From Sphingomonas ginsengisoli An et al. 2013 (GTDB lineage: Bacteria; Pseudomonadota; Alphaproteobacteria; Sphingomonadales; Sphingomonadaceae), in contig NZ_CP045434.1 of assembly GCF_009363895.1 (NCBI RefSeq), forward strand, positions 248,001 through 312,000: DNA of 64,000 bases. The letters run 5' to 3'. Positions 8,565-15,505 of this stretch are shown in pieces (the first letter of the stretch is position 1; the number at the start of each line of letters is the position of its first letter). Position numbers and translations under genes: made by a program. The notes beneath the pieces are model-generated. The model did no database searches. It saw only the letters and a list, made by a program, of their open reading frames with translations, and was not told the DNA's origin.

Positions 8565-8666
8565 GCTGGCGACGAGGGAGGCGAGACATCCCGGATTGCT
8601 CCGGGGCGGATTCGAACCGCTCGGCCCTTGGGCCTTACCGATGTAGTCTCGCCGGCATTCGCCAGC
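8565..8666 (-). ncRNA. Y-like RNA unit 4, reduced tRNA-like module without D arm
   Basis: 102 nt, the shortest unit. Outer stem GCUGGCGA with UCGCCAGC, perfect; inner stem GGCGAGAC with GUCUCGCC, perfect. The module holds a hairpin GGCC-CAAG-GGCC, a T-arm GCGG-UUCGAAU-CCGC with a canonical T-loop, and a closed acceptor hairpin CCCGGA-GCAA-UCCGGG. I find no D-stem; only GGUAA recalls a D-loop. It shares the ACUACA that follows the inner stem in all five units. Separated from unit 5 by 12 nt and from unit 3 by 11 nt. Confidence 0.8.
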
Positions 8667-8677
8667 TTGGTGTTGGT

Positions 8678-8809
8678 TCGTGACGACCAGATGTTTGACG
8701 GACGCTCCCGCTCTACCCACTGAGCTACGGGTCCACGAAGACCCGGCGGGATTCAAACCCGCGACCTGGCGATGAATAATCGATGTAGTCCATCAGGCAT
8801 TCGTCACGA
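8678..8809 (-). ncRNA. Y-like RNA unit 3 with permuted tRNA-like module
   Basis: 132 nt. Outer stem UCGUGACGA with UCGUCACGA, nine perfect pairs, covarying with the other units; inner stem GAUGGAC with GUCCGUC. The module contains, in order, a small hairpin CGAU-UAUUC-AUCG that could stand for the anticodon arm, variable AGGUC, T-arm GCGGG-UUUGAAU-CCCGC, closed acceptor hairpin CGGGUC...GACCCG with loop UUCGUG, UA, and an intact D-arm GCUC-AGUGGGUA-GAGC. The chain is thus opened between D and anticodon arms. The D- and T-loops keep the bases that form the tRNA elbow. The anticodon-like hairpin is the weakest part of the assignment. Confidence 0.82.
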
Positions 8810-8820
8810 GAAATCTCGAT

Positions 8821-8942
8821 CACGGCGACAAGGGGTTCGTGAAACAGCCTCATGCTCTACCCAGCTGAGCTACGGGCTTGCGCCCGGGCGGACTCGAACC
8901 GCCGACACTGAAGTCCCTGTAGTTCCACAGGCATTCGCCGTG
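8821..8942 (-). ncRNA. Y-like RNA unit 2, tRNA-like module opened in the anticodon loop
   Basis: 122 nt. Outer stem CACGGCGA with UCGCCGUG; inner stem GUGGAAC with GUUUCAC (one G-U). The module reads: 3' half of an anticodon stem CUUCA, variable GUGUC, T-arm GGCGG-UUCGAGU-CCGCC, closed acceptor hairpin CGGGC-GCAA-GCCCG, UA, complete D-arm GCUC-AGCUGGGUA-GAGC, A, and the 5' half of the anticodon stem UGAGG, which pairs with CUUCA. It is therefore a full tRNA body whose acceptor ends are joined by a GNRA loop and whose ends emerge where the anticodon should be, grafted onto the Ro-type stem. This is the clearest unit. Confidence 0.85.
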
Positions 8943-8951
8943 TTGAAAATG

Positions 8952-9113
8952 GGGTCGTGGCGACAAGGAGCGGCAGGACGGCGGTCCTTAAGCTACGTTC
9001 CGGCGACGGGATTCGAACCCGCATCTCCCGTCCGGCCTCGCGGCGTTCCGGGCGCTTTACTCGTCGGACCTTTCTTGTGGAGGATGTAGTCCCACCAGCA
9101 TTCGCCACGACCC
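8952..9113 (-). ncRNA. Y-like RNA unit 1, longest copy, next to the Ro60 gene
   Basis: 162 nt, starting about five bases after the rsr stop. The outer stem has twelve perfect pairs (GGGUCGUGGCGA with UCGCCACGACCC); the inner stem GGUGGGAC pairs with GUCCUGCC using two G-U pairs. An extra helix GGUCC/GGACC joins the stem to the module, whose D-stem halves GCUU and AAGC are split as in unit 5. T-arm GCGGG-UUCGAAU-CCCGU is clear; an anticodon-like stem CCGG...CCGG has a long loop; the acceptor hairpin is weak (CG around CCGGAA). The most diverged tRNA mimic but the strongest Ro-type stem of the five. Confidence 0.82.
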
Positions 9114-9118
9114 AATTC

Positions 9119-10666
9119 TTATACTTCGATCTCCTTGACGATCTCGACCCAGTCCCGCGTCTCGCCGGCGGCGAAGCGCGCGATCGTGTCGAATACGGCG
9201 TCGGAGAAGCCTCCGACATTGAGGATGTCCGCCTGGCTCTGCGCCTGCGTGGTCCCGTACGGCTGGATGTCGACGCAGATGAGCCTCGCCCCCGGGTTGC
9301 GGGTCTTCAGCCTGGTCCACTCCGTCATCGTCGCCGTCGAACCGCGCCGGCTGACGTCGACCCAGGACTCATTGTCCGAGACGATGACGACCAGGTCGAC
9401 GAGGGCACGTTCCGCATTCAGCTTCGCCAGCGGCGCCGAGACGTTGGTCCCGCCGCCCCCGACCGCCGCCAGTTTCGCCGCATTCACGGCGACGCGGGCA
9501 GTGGCGTTGAGCTTCACCTTCACGACCGTCTGTTCGAACGGCAGCACGCGGGCGTCCCGGTTGGTCCGCAGCATCGCGGCCGCGACCAGGGCCGCGACGT
9601 CGATGCACCGCACCTTCGACGAGGCGCCTTTGCGGATGCCCGTCGCCGGCGAGCTCATCGACCCCGACACGTCGGGGCAGACGACAACCCGGCCCGGCAC
9701 TTTCGGCACGCCCCGGAGCGACAGCTCCAGCGCCTCCTCCAGCGCCGCCTGAACCTTGAGCGGCACGCCTTCGCCGGCCTGACCCAGCGCCACCATCAGC
9801 TGATAGGGCATGGGGCGGACCGCGCGCAGCGCGTCGCGATCGGCGAGGCGGGCAGCGACTGCCTCAGTGACCCCAGGCACGGCGAACGCGCCGTTGCGCG
9901 CCAACGTTTTGAGGTTCATCCGCAGCGCCTGCCACCCGATCCGCGTCGACAGCAACGCCCAGTCCTCCGCGTTGAGCGGAAAGGCGGTCAGCCATTCGAA
10001 CGGCACCGGCGGCAGGGGAAGCGACCGATCGGCCTTCCATGCCTCGAACGCGGCGACCTCGGCGGGCAAGGCGGCGACGTCGTAGGGACGCCCGATCAGC
10101 CAGCCATAGAAGGCCTTGCGCGCGGCATCGGCGGGCTTGGGGTGAACCATGCGGACCACGTCCGCGAGGCTCGGGTCCTTGCCCGTCGCCGCGGCCATCA
10201 GCTGCGGCATCGACGCCTGCTCCAGCCAGCGCTGGACCAGCCGCTTCGGCCGTGAGCCGAGCGACGTCCGCCCGACCTGACCCGAGCGCATGATCTGCAC
10301 GAAATTGCGCAGTATGCGGCCGTTGTCGATCAGGCGGTTGAAGACCGCGACCGAAAGATCGGGCGCCGCCACCGTCAGATAGGCCGCGAGCAATGCCGGC
10401 ATGTCCTTCATCGCGCCCGACCGGCGGGCATAAACCGCGGCCTGGGCGACGAAATAAGGATCAACCGCCCGGGCGGCCGCAATCACGTCGGCGAGCTGCG
10501 TTTCCGCAACGCCGTAGAAATTGTCGGCCAGCGTCCCGGTCGCGGCAAGCTGCGCGAGCTTCGCTTCCGGCCCATAGGCATAGGCCGGCGCTCCTTCGCG
10601 GTTCACCGAGTCGGCGCGCGGCAAGAGCCGCGCCACCGCCGATGCAAAAAGTCCCTTGTTGGCCAT
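9119..10666 (-). CDS. rsr: Ro60-like RNA-binding protein (TROVE plus vWA domain)
   Basis: Ring-shaped RNA-binding protein that in bacteria works with Y RNA in RNA degradation and rRNA maturation. The N-terminal ~320 residues (LFASAVARLLPRADSVNREGAPAY onward, helical repeats) form the TROVE part; the C-terminal vWA domain has its MIDAS motif CPDVSGSMSS at about residue 333. I chose ATG 10666 (MANKGLF): GAGGAG lies nine bases upstream, and the longer in-frame start at 10807 would lie upstream of the sigma-54 promoter. That gives 515 residues, normal for Ro60. First gene of the RNA-repair transcript; the Y-like RNAs follow within a few bases. Confidence 0.95.
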   Translation of the reverse strand: MANKGLFASAVARLLPRADSVNREGAPAYAYGPEAKLAQLAATGTLADNFYGVAETQLADVIAAARAVDPYFVAQAAVYARRSGAMKDMPALLAAYLTVAAPDLSVAVFNRLIDNGRILRNFVQIMRSGQVGRTSLGSRPKRLVQRWLEQASMPQLMAAATGKDPSLADVVRMVHPKPADAARKAFYGWLIGRPYDVAALPAEVAAFEAWKADRSLPLPPVPFEWLTAFPLNAEDWALLSTRIGWQALRMNLKTLARNGAFAVPGVTEAVAARLADRDALRAVRPMPYQLMVALGQAGEGVPLKVQAALEEALELSLRGVPKVPGRVVVCPDVSGSMSSPATGIRKGASSKVRCIDVAALVAAAMLRTNRDARVLPFEQTVVKVKLNATARVAVNAAKLAAVGGGGTNVSAPLAKLNAERALVDLVVIVSDNESWVDVSRRGSTATMTEWTRLKTRNPGARLICVDIQPYGTTQAQSQADILNVGGFSDAVFDTIARFAAGETRDWVEIVKEIEV

Positions 10667-10790
10667 CGTCCAACTCCTCAACTGGTCAGGGCTGCACCCC
10701 TGTGAATTCCTGAGGGGCGGCCGGCCCATTCCGACCGCCCCGGCTTCCGCGATCGATCGAGTAATCCGCCTCGACCGACGGAATATGATG

Positions 10791-10806
10791 AGCACGAGAC
10801 GTGCCA
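10791..10806 (-). promoter_or_regulatory. -24/-12 (sigma-54) promoter of the RNA-repair operon
   Basis: On the minus strand TGGCACGTCTCGTGCT fits the sigma-54 consensus: GG and GC are separated by exactly ten bases (GG at 10804-10805, GC at 10792-10793). Transcription should start near 10780, giving a 5' leader of about 115 nt before rsr. Divergent from rtcR, whose product is a sigma-54 activator. Confidence 0.85.
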
Positions 10807-10855
10807 AATGACGGTTCGTTCGGTGCGGAATGAGCGAAGCGATTGAAGGTGCACG

Positions 10856-10876
10856 ATAATATCTTGAGATACTTAT
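10856..10876. promoter_or_regulatory. imperfect inverted repeat, candidate RtcR binding site
   Basis: ATAA-TATC and GATA-(C)-TTAT flank TTGA. The centre lies about 85 bases upstream of the predicted start of the rsr transcript and about 80 bases upstream of the rtcR ATG, a usual place for a sigma-54 activator site. Assignment is an inference from position and symmetry. Confidence 0.4.
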
Positions 10877-10943
10877 TGGGCCATCGCGCCTTGTGTTCGG
10901 ACATTCTTATCGCCTAGAATTGTTCTTTATCCGTGGAGATCAA

Positions 10944-12536
10944 ATGAAGTCGCTGGTCGTCGTCGGATTCCTGGGCTCGACGTTGGATGCCAGCAAGTTC
11001 GGGCCGTCGCGCTGGAACAAGTGGCGGCCCACCGTGGGCCTCACCATGCACGAGGACCTACGCGTCGACCGTTTCATCCTGCTGCACGGCACCGGGCACC
11101 GCCGCCTTGCGGAATATGTCGCCGAAGACATTGCCTCCGTGTCCCCCGAAACGCAGGTCGACCCGCGCGTGCTCGACTTCACCGACCCGTGGGACTTCGA
11201 GGAAGTGTACGGCAAGCTGCTCGATTTCGCCCGCGCTGAGCCGTTCGATCCGGAGTTGGAAGACTATCTCGTCCACATCACCACCGGCACCCACGTCGCC
11301 CAGATCTGCCTGTTCCTGCTGACGGAAGCGCGCTACCTGCCTGGCAAGCTGCTCCAGACGCAGCCCGAACGCGGCTCGATCAACCCGGCCGGCAGCTGGA
11401 ACACCATCGACCTCGATCTGTCGCGCTACGACAGCATCGCCACGCGGTTCGCTGCGGCCAGCGCTGAGAGTACTTCGTTCCTGAAATCGGGGATCGACAC
11501 CCGCAGCGCCACCTTCAACCGCATGATCGACGAGATCGAGCGCGTCGCGCTGCGCTCCAAGGCGCCGGTGTTGCTGATGGGGCCGACGGGCGCCGGCAAA
11601 AGCCTGCTGGCGCGGCGCATCTACGAGCTCAAGAAGCTCAAGCATCAGGTCGCCGGCCCGTTCGTCGAGGTGAACTGCGCCACCCTCAAGGGTGATGGGG
11701 CGATGTCGGCACTGTTCGGCCACCGCAAGGGCGCGTTCACCGGCGCAGTCGCCGAGCGGCCGGGACTGCTGCGCGCCGCCGACAACGGGATGCTGTTCCT
11801 CGACGAGATCGGCGAGCTGGGCCTCGACGAGCAGGCGATGATCCTGCGCGCGGTCGAGGACAAAAGGTTCCTGCCGGTCGGGGCGGACAAGGAAGCGGCG
11901 TCGGACTTCCAGCTGATCGCCGGCACCAACCAGGACTTGGGCAAGGCGGTCGCGAACGGCAGCTTCCGCGACGATCTCTACGCCAGGCTCAACCTGTGGA
12001 CGTTCACCCTACCGGGGCTGGCCGACCGCCGCGAGGATATCGAACCCAATCTCGACTATGAACTCGATCGCTTCGCGGAACGCGAGGGTGACCGCGCCAG
12101 CTTCAACAAGGAGGCCCGCCAGCGCTTCCTCGCCTTTGCGACGGGTCCGCACGCGACTTGGCCAGGCAATTTCCGCGATCTCGCCGCTAGCGTGACCCGT
12201 ATGGCGACGCTCAGCCCCAAGGGCCGGATCGACCTCGCCTGCGTCGATGCCGAGATCACGCGGCTGCAACGGCTGTGGTCGGGCCAGACCAGCGCGGCGG
12301 CGGACGAGCTCGAGGCTTTGCTCGACGGTGACGCCCTCGCCGCGATCGACCCGTTCGACCGCGTTCAACTGGCCGAGACCATCCGCATCTGCCGCCGAAG
12401 CCGTTCGCTCTCTGAGGCCGGCCGCGCGCTGTTCGCCGCCTCGCGCACCCGGCGGACGTCGGCGAACGATGCCGACCGCTTGCGCAAATATCTGGCCCGG
12501 TTCGGCCTCGACTGGAGCTCGGTGACCGTCGGCTGA
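10944..12536 (+). CDS. rtcR: RtcR, CARF-domain sigma-54 transcriptional activator
   Basis: Activator of the rtc operon. The first ~180 residues (KSLVVVGFLGSTLD...) form the RtcR-type CARF ligand domain, known to sense RNA ends from damaged tRNA. The AAA+ part has Walker A GPTGAGKS near residue 212, the sigma-54 loop GAFTGA near 262 and Walker B LFLDEIGE near 284; a helical C-terminal region (SLSEAGRALFAASRTRRT) is the likely DNA-binding end. ATG 10944 is chosen for its GGAGAT and gives 530 residues, as in E. coli (about 532); the upstream start at 10893 would add a non-conserved tail. Divergent from rsr across a 277-base control region. Confidence 0.95.
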   Translation: MKSLVVVGFLGSTLDASKFGPSRWNKWRPTVGLTMHEDLRVDRFILLHGTGHRRLAEYVAEDIASVSPETQVDPRVLDFTDPWDFEEVYGKLLDFARAEPFDPELEDYLVHITTGTHVAQICLFLLTEARYLPGKLLQTQPERGSINPAGSWNTIDLDLSRYDSIATRFAAASAESTSFLKSGIDTRSATFNRMIDEIERVALRSKAPVLLMGPTGAGKSLLARRIYELKKLKHQVAGPFVEVNCATLKGDGAMSALFGHRKGAFTGAVAERPGLLRAADNGMLFLDEIGELGLDEQAMILRAVEDKRFLPVGADKEAASDFQLIAGTNQDLGKAVANGSFRDDLYARLNLWTFTLPGLADRREDIEPNLDYELDRFAEREGDRASFNKEARQRFLAFATGPHATWPGNFRDLAASVTRMATLSPKGRIDLACVDAEITRLQRLWSGQTSAAADELEALLDGDALAAIDPFDRVQLAETIRICRRSRSLSEAGRALFAASRTRRTSANDADRLRKYLARFGLDWSSVTVG

Positions 12537-12802
12537 TCATTCCGGTTGAGCGCGCCATGATTGCGCCGACGTTGCAGGCGGAACGATCTTTTGCTATCGG
12601 CCGCGCCGCTCGACAGACTCGAGCGTGGAGAAATGCATTGCTGGTTCTTGCCGCTATCTGCGGTGCGACGAGCAGCGACCTCCGGCCTTTCGCGTAACCG
12701 TCCCACGACGCGCGCGGCATGCCGGACCGAGGCTGCCGCACCTCATCTGACTTGAAACGAGGAAGCCGCGCGCCCCGGCGCGTCCCGGCTTGTGGGAAAA
12801 TC

Positions 12803-14752
12803 ATGGACGAACATTCGATCGTTCGAAGCCTGGTGCTTCGGACCGCCGGCGGCTTGCCGGCATCATCGCCCCTCGCGGCGGCCTTGCTCGAATGGGCAAC
12901 GCCGCACAGCGAATGGCTGACGCCCGGACACGAGGGCGAGCTCGACTGGCCGGCGTTGCTCGCCAGTCTCGCCGAGCCGCGCCTCGTCGAGGAGCAGACG
13001 CAGGCGCTCGACCTCGTCGGCGCGCTTGCCGCGCTGCTCGAGCTCGCTTCCTTCGACGCTGCCTTGCTGGCGGCGATGGTTGCGTGCGACCGCCTGCCCC
13101 GCGTCAATCTGTTGGCGAAGGTCCTGGGCAAGCACGGGCGCCACCTGCCGGCGCTGCTCGGCGAGGTTGCGGGCGCGCAGCCGAACGAGGCCGAGCGTCT
13201 GGTGCGGCGCAGCGCTCCGCTTCGCCTCGACCTCGCCGAGTTCGTACTGAACCGCCAGGGAGAGTTAGAGGTCCAAGTCAGCTGGCCACTGGAACGCTTG
13301 CTCGATCGCGCGCCCAATCGCGGGCCCGAGATGCTCGAGGCCTTGGTCGGGAAGCGTCAGCCCGCGGCGCTTGCGCTTGCCGACTTCGCGCACGTCGCGC
13401 ACGCAGACTTTCTGTTGCGCTTGCTCCGCGGCGCGGTGAACGAGCGCGCGACCGGCATCAACGTGCTGATCCACGGCCCGCCGGGGACTGGCAAGACCGA
13501 GTTCGCGCGAACTCTCGCCAATGCCGCCGGCGCGGCCTTGCACGGGGTGGGGGAAGCTGACGACGACGGCCATGAGCCCAGCCGTTGGGACCGCATTGCC
13601 GCGCTTGGCCTGGCGCAACGGCTGCTTGCCGGCCGCGGCGGCGCGGTCCTGCTGTTCGACGAGATGGAGGACCTGATCGGCGACGCGCGGCTGTCCGGCG
13701 GTGATTGGTTTTCGCGGCGCGAAGGCAGCAAGGTGTTCGTCAACCGGCTGCTGGAAACCAACAAGGTCCCGGTGATCTGGACGACCAACGCCATCGGTAA
13801 TGTCGATGGCGCCATTCTTCGGCGCATGAGCTTTGTCCTGAAGCTTGACCTGCCGAGCCGCCGTGCTGCTCAGGCGATGCTGACGCGCGTGACGCGGGAA
13901 GAAGAGGTCGTGCCCAGTCCGCGGCTTTCGGCTTTGCTCGCCGCGGCGCCGGAAACGGCCACCGTGCTGCGCGTCGCCTCGCGGGCGGGTCGCCTTGCCG
14001 GTGACGAGGAGGGTGGGGCCACCGCCGCGGAAGCGCTCGTCAAGGCGCTGCGCGGCGGGGAATTGGCGCCTCCCGCCCCGGCAGACTTCGATCTCGATCT
14101 GCTCGAAAGCGACCATCCGATTGCTTCACTGTTCGGCTCGATCGGTCAGCACGATGCCGTTTCCATCCTGCTGAGCGGTCCGCCGGGCACGGGCAAGACG
14201 GCCTTCGCGCATCATCTTGCAGAGGCGATTGACCGGCCGTTGCTGGTCAAGCGTGCATCGGACCTGCTCTCCAAATGGGTGGGCGAGACCGAGGCGCAGA
14301 TTGCAGGGGCGTTCGCCGAGGCGCGGCAACGCGGCGCCCTGCTCCTGTTCGACGAGGCGGACTCGCTGCTGTTCGATCGTTCGACCGCGCGAACCAGCTG
14401 GGAAGTCGGACAGGTGAACGAGTTGCTCACGTGGCTGGACCAGCACCCGCTCCCGGTGATTGCGGCCACCAATCATGTCGAGCGGCTCGATCCCGCGACG
14501 CTGCGGCGGTTCATCTTCAAGGTTCGCCTCGAGCCGATGAGCGCGGCGCGAGCCGCTCGCGCGTTCGAGCGCTTCTTCAACGTGCCGGCACCACCCAGCC
14601 TCGGCGAAGTCAGCGGCCTGACGCCAGGCGATTTCCAGATCGTGAAGCGCCAACTCCGCTTCGCGCCGGCCGACTGCGCTCAAGGCCTCGTCGACCGCCT
14701 TTGCGTGGAAGCGGAGGCGAAGCGTGGTGGCTCCTGTCGGATCGGATTCTAG
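12803..14752 (+). CDS. tandem AAA+ ATPase of unknown role in the RNA-repair locus
   Basis: 649 residues with two AAA modules. After an N-terminal helical region of ~200 residues, module 1 has GPPGTGKTEFARTLA near residue 225 and Walker B VLLFDEMEDL near 282; module 2 has GPPGTGKTAFAHHLA near 458 and LLLFDEADSLLFD near 514, followed by a sensor-like VIAATNHVERLDPATLRRF. Both sites look intact. The second module resembles AAA proteins of the FtsH/spastin type by its SDLLSKWVGETE loop. It reads in the same direction as rtcR with 266 bases between; that gap holds a GC-rich hairpin (12763-12791). A role as remodelling partner of Ro60 or RNA complexes is only suggested by location. Confidence 0.85.
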   Translation: MDEHSIVRSLVLRTAGGLPASSPLAAALLEWATPHSEWLTPGHEGELDWPALLASLAEPRLVEEQTQALDLVGALAALLELASFDAALLAAMVACDRLPRVNLLAKVLGKHGRHLPALLGEVAGAQPNEAERLVRRSAPLRLDLAEFVLNRQGELEVQVSWPLERLLDRAPNRGPEMLEALVGKRQPAALALADFAHVAHADFLLRLLRGAVNERATGINVLIHGPPGTGKTEFARTLANAAGAALHGVGEADDDGHEPSRWDRIAALGLAQRLLAGRGGAVLLFDEMEDLIGDARLSGGDWFSRREGSKVFVNRLLETNKVPVIWTTNAIGNVDGAILRRMSFVLKLDLPSRRAAQAMLTRVTREEEVVPSPRLSALLAAAPETATVLRVASRAGRLAGDEEGGATAAEALVKALRGGELAPPAPADFDLDLLESDHPIASLFGSIGQHDAVSILLSGPPGTGKTAFAHHLAEAIDRPLLVKRASDLLSKWVGETEAQIAGAFAEARQRGALLLFDEADSLLFDRSTARTSWEVGQVNELLTWLDQHPLPVIAATNHVERLDPATLRRFIFKVRLEPMSAARAARAFERFFNVPAPPSLGEVSGLTPGDFQIVKRQLRFAPADCAQGLVDRLCVEAEAKRGGSCRIGF

Positions 14753-14813
14753 GTGCTCCCAGATTTCTCGATCACTGGCGACTTTCCGAAGAAGGTCGAT
14801 CATCTTCGAGGAA

Positions 14814-14841
14814 CGTCCGCTTTCCACCCATTACGGACATT
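14814..14841. repeat. palindromic intergenic repeat, copy 3
   Basis: Arms CGTCCGC and the complementary CGGAC around TTTCCACCC, followed by ATT. Lies between the AAA gene and the next ORF, on the opposite border of the RNA-repair locus from copies 1 and 2. Confidence 0.75.
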
Positions 14842-14923
14842 AGCCTCTGGCGAAGTTTACCTAGCTAGCTGCCGTTCAGGAGGGTGACCTGACGAGAAGC
14901 GTAACAAAGCTTGAGACAGCAAT

Positions 14924-15259
14924 TTGGGGGTGGATGTTTACTCTTCAGTTCGTGCTGCTGATAGCCGCCGCGCCTTAATCGCAGCGCTTGCTCCGCCAAC
15001 GCTCGCGGCCCTGCCTCAGGCCTACGCTAGTGCGAAGTCTGAGCACACCGTGAAACTGATCAGCCCGCGACTATCGAGAGCATACAGGGTCGTCGCCGCT
15101 CTCGGCTTAGGTGCCTTTGCCTCTGTCACATTGGGCCACGACCTGGCCCCTACGGTTGCTTTCCTGCGAGCCCTGCTTGTCGACATAGCGATCATGCAAT
15201 TTGCAACCATCGTCGGCTTGCCTGCGCTCGTAGCCCGCCGTTTGAGAGCCACACAATAA
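14924..15259 (+). CDS. hypothetical membrane protein, start uncertain
   Basis: Up to 111 residues if the TTG at 14924 is used. Two hydrophobic segments are seen (VVAALGLGAFASVTLG and LLVDIAIMQFATIVGLPALV). No family recognised. The start is doubtful: an ATG at 14934 with GGGGG before it lies in another frame and reads MFTLQFVLLIAAAP before stopping, which looks like the hydrophobic beginning of a protein; the gene could therefore carry a frameshift near 14975. A palindromic repeat begins five bases after the stop. Confidence 0.4.
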   Translation: MGVDVYSSVRAADSRRALIAALAPPTLAALPQAYASAKSEHTVKLISPRLSRAYRVVAALGLGAFASVTLGHDLAPTVAFLRALLVDIAIMQFATIVGLPALVARRLRATQ

Positions 15260-15263
15260 AGCC

Positions 15264-15292
15264 AATGTCCGCTCGCCACCCGTTGCGGACGT
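15264..15292. repeat. palindromic intergenic repeat, copy 4
   Basis: Arms AATGTCCGC and GCGGACGT around the centre TCGCCACCCGTT. Starts right after the preceding ORF stop, as do copies 1 and 5. Confidence 0.7.
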
Positions 15293-15325
15293 CGCGGCAG
15301 GGGCTCTAGTCGATAGATAGGCTTT

Positions 15326-15505
15326 ATGCGCAGGTTTGGATCGAGGTTCCTGGCCGTCCTCTTTGCAGTCGGGTTCGCATACGTTGCGCTCTTTCATTCC
15401 AGGTGGGACAGCGATGTCAATTTCTTGATTGCCCTGATTGGCATCCCAGCCGCCTGGGAAGGCTTTCGCTTCACAGCGCTTCGCCTGCTCGGAAAGTCCG
15501 ATTAA
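15326..15505 (+). CDS. small membrane protein (59 residues)
   Basis: ATG 15326 to TAA 15505 encodes MRRFGSRFLAVLFAVGFAYV, a short polar turn with HSRWDSD, then NFLIALIGIPAAWEGF and a basic tail RLLGKSD. The pattern of two membrane helices with an N-terminal RR and basic C-terminus looks like a real small inner-membrane protein rather than a chance ORF. The ribosome binding site is weak (TAGG). Family not recognised. Its stop codon overlaps the first bases of palindromic repeat copy 5. Confidence 0.5.
   Translation: MRRFGSRFLAVLFAVGFAYVALFHSRWDSDVNFLIALIGIPAAWEGFRFTALRLLGKSD

Noticed and set aside
8461..9062. Several segments look like tRNA genes (canonical T-loops and D-arms, minus strand).
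   Set aside because: The order of arms is rotated, acceptor ends are closed by tetraloops or short loops, there is no CCA end and no usable anticodon; they fit Y-RNA modules instead.
8429..9113. CRISPR-like repetition of similar units.
   Set aside because: Units differ in sequence and are conserved in structure rather than as identical repeats; no spacers of uniform length and no cas genes.
10667..10807. Longer Ro60 start at 10807.
   Set aside because: It precedes the expected transcription start of the -24/-12 promoter and the extra 47 residues look non-coding.
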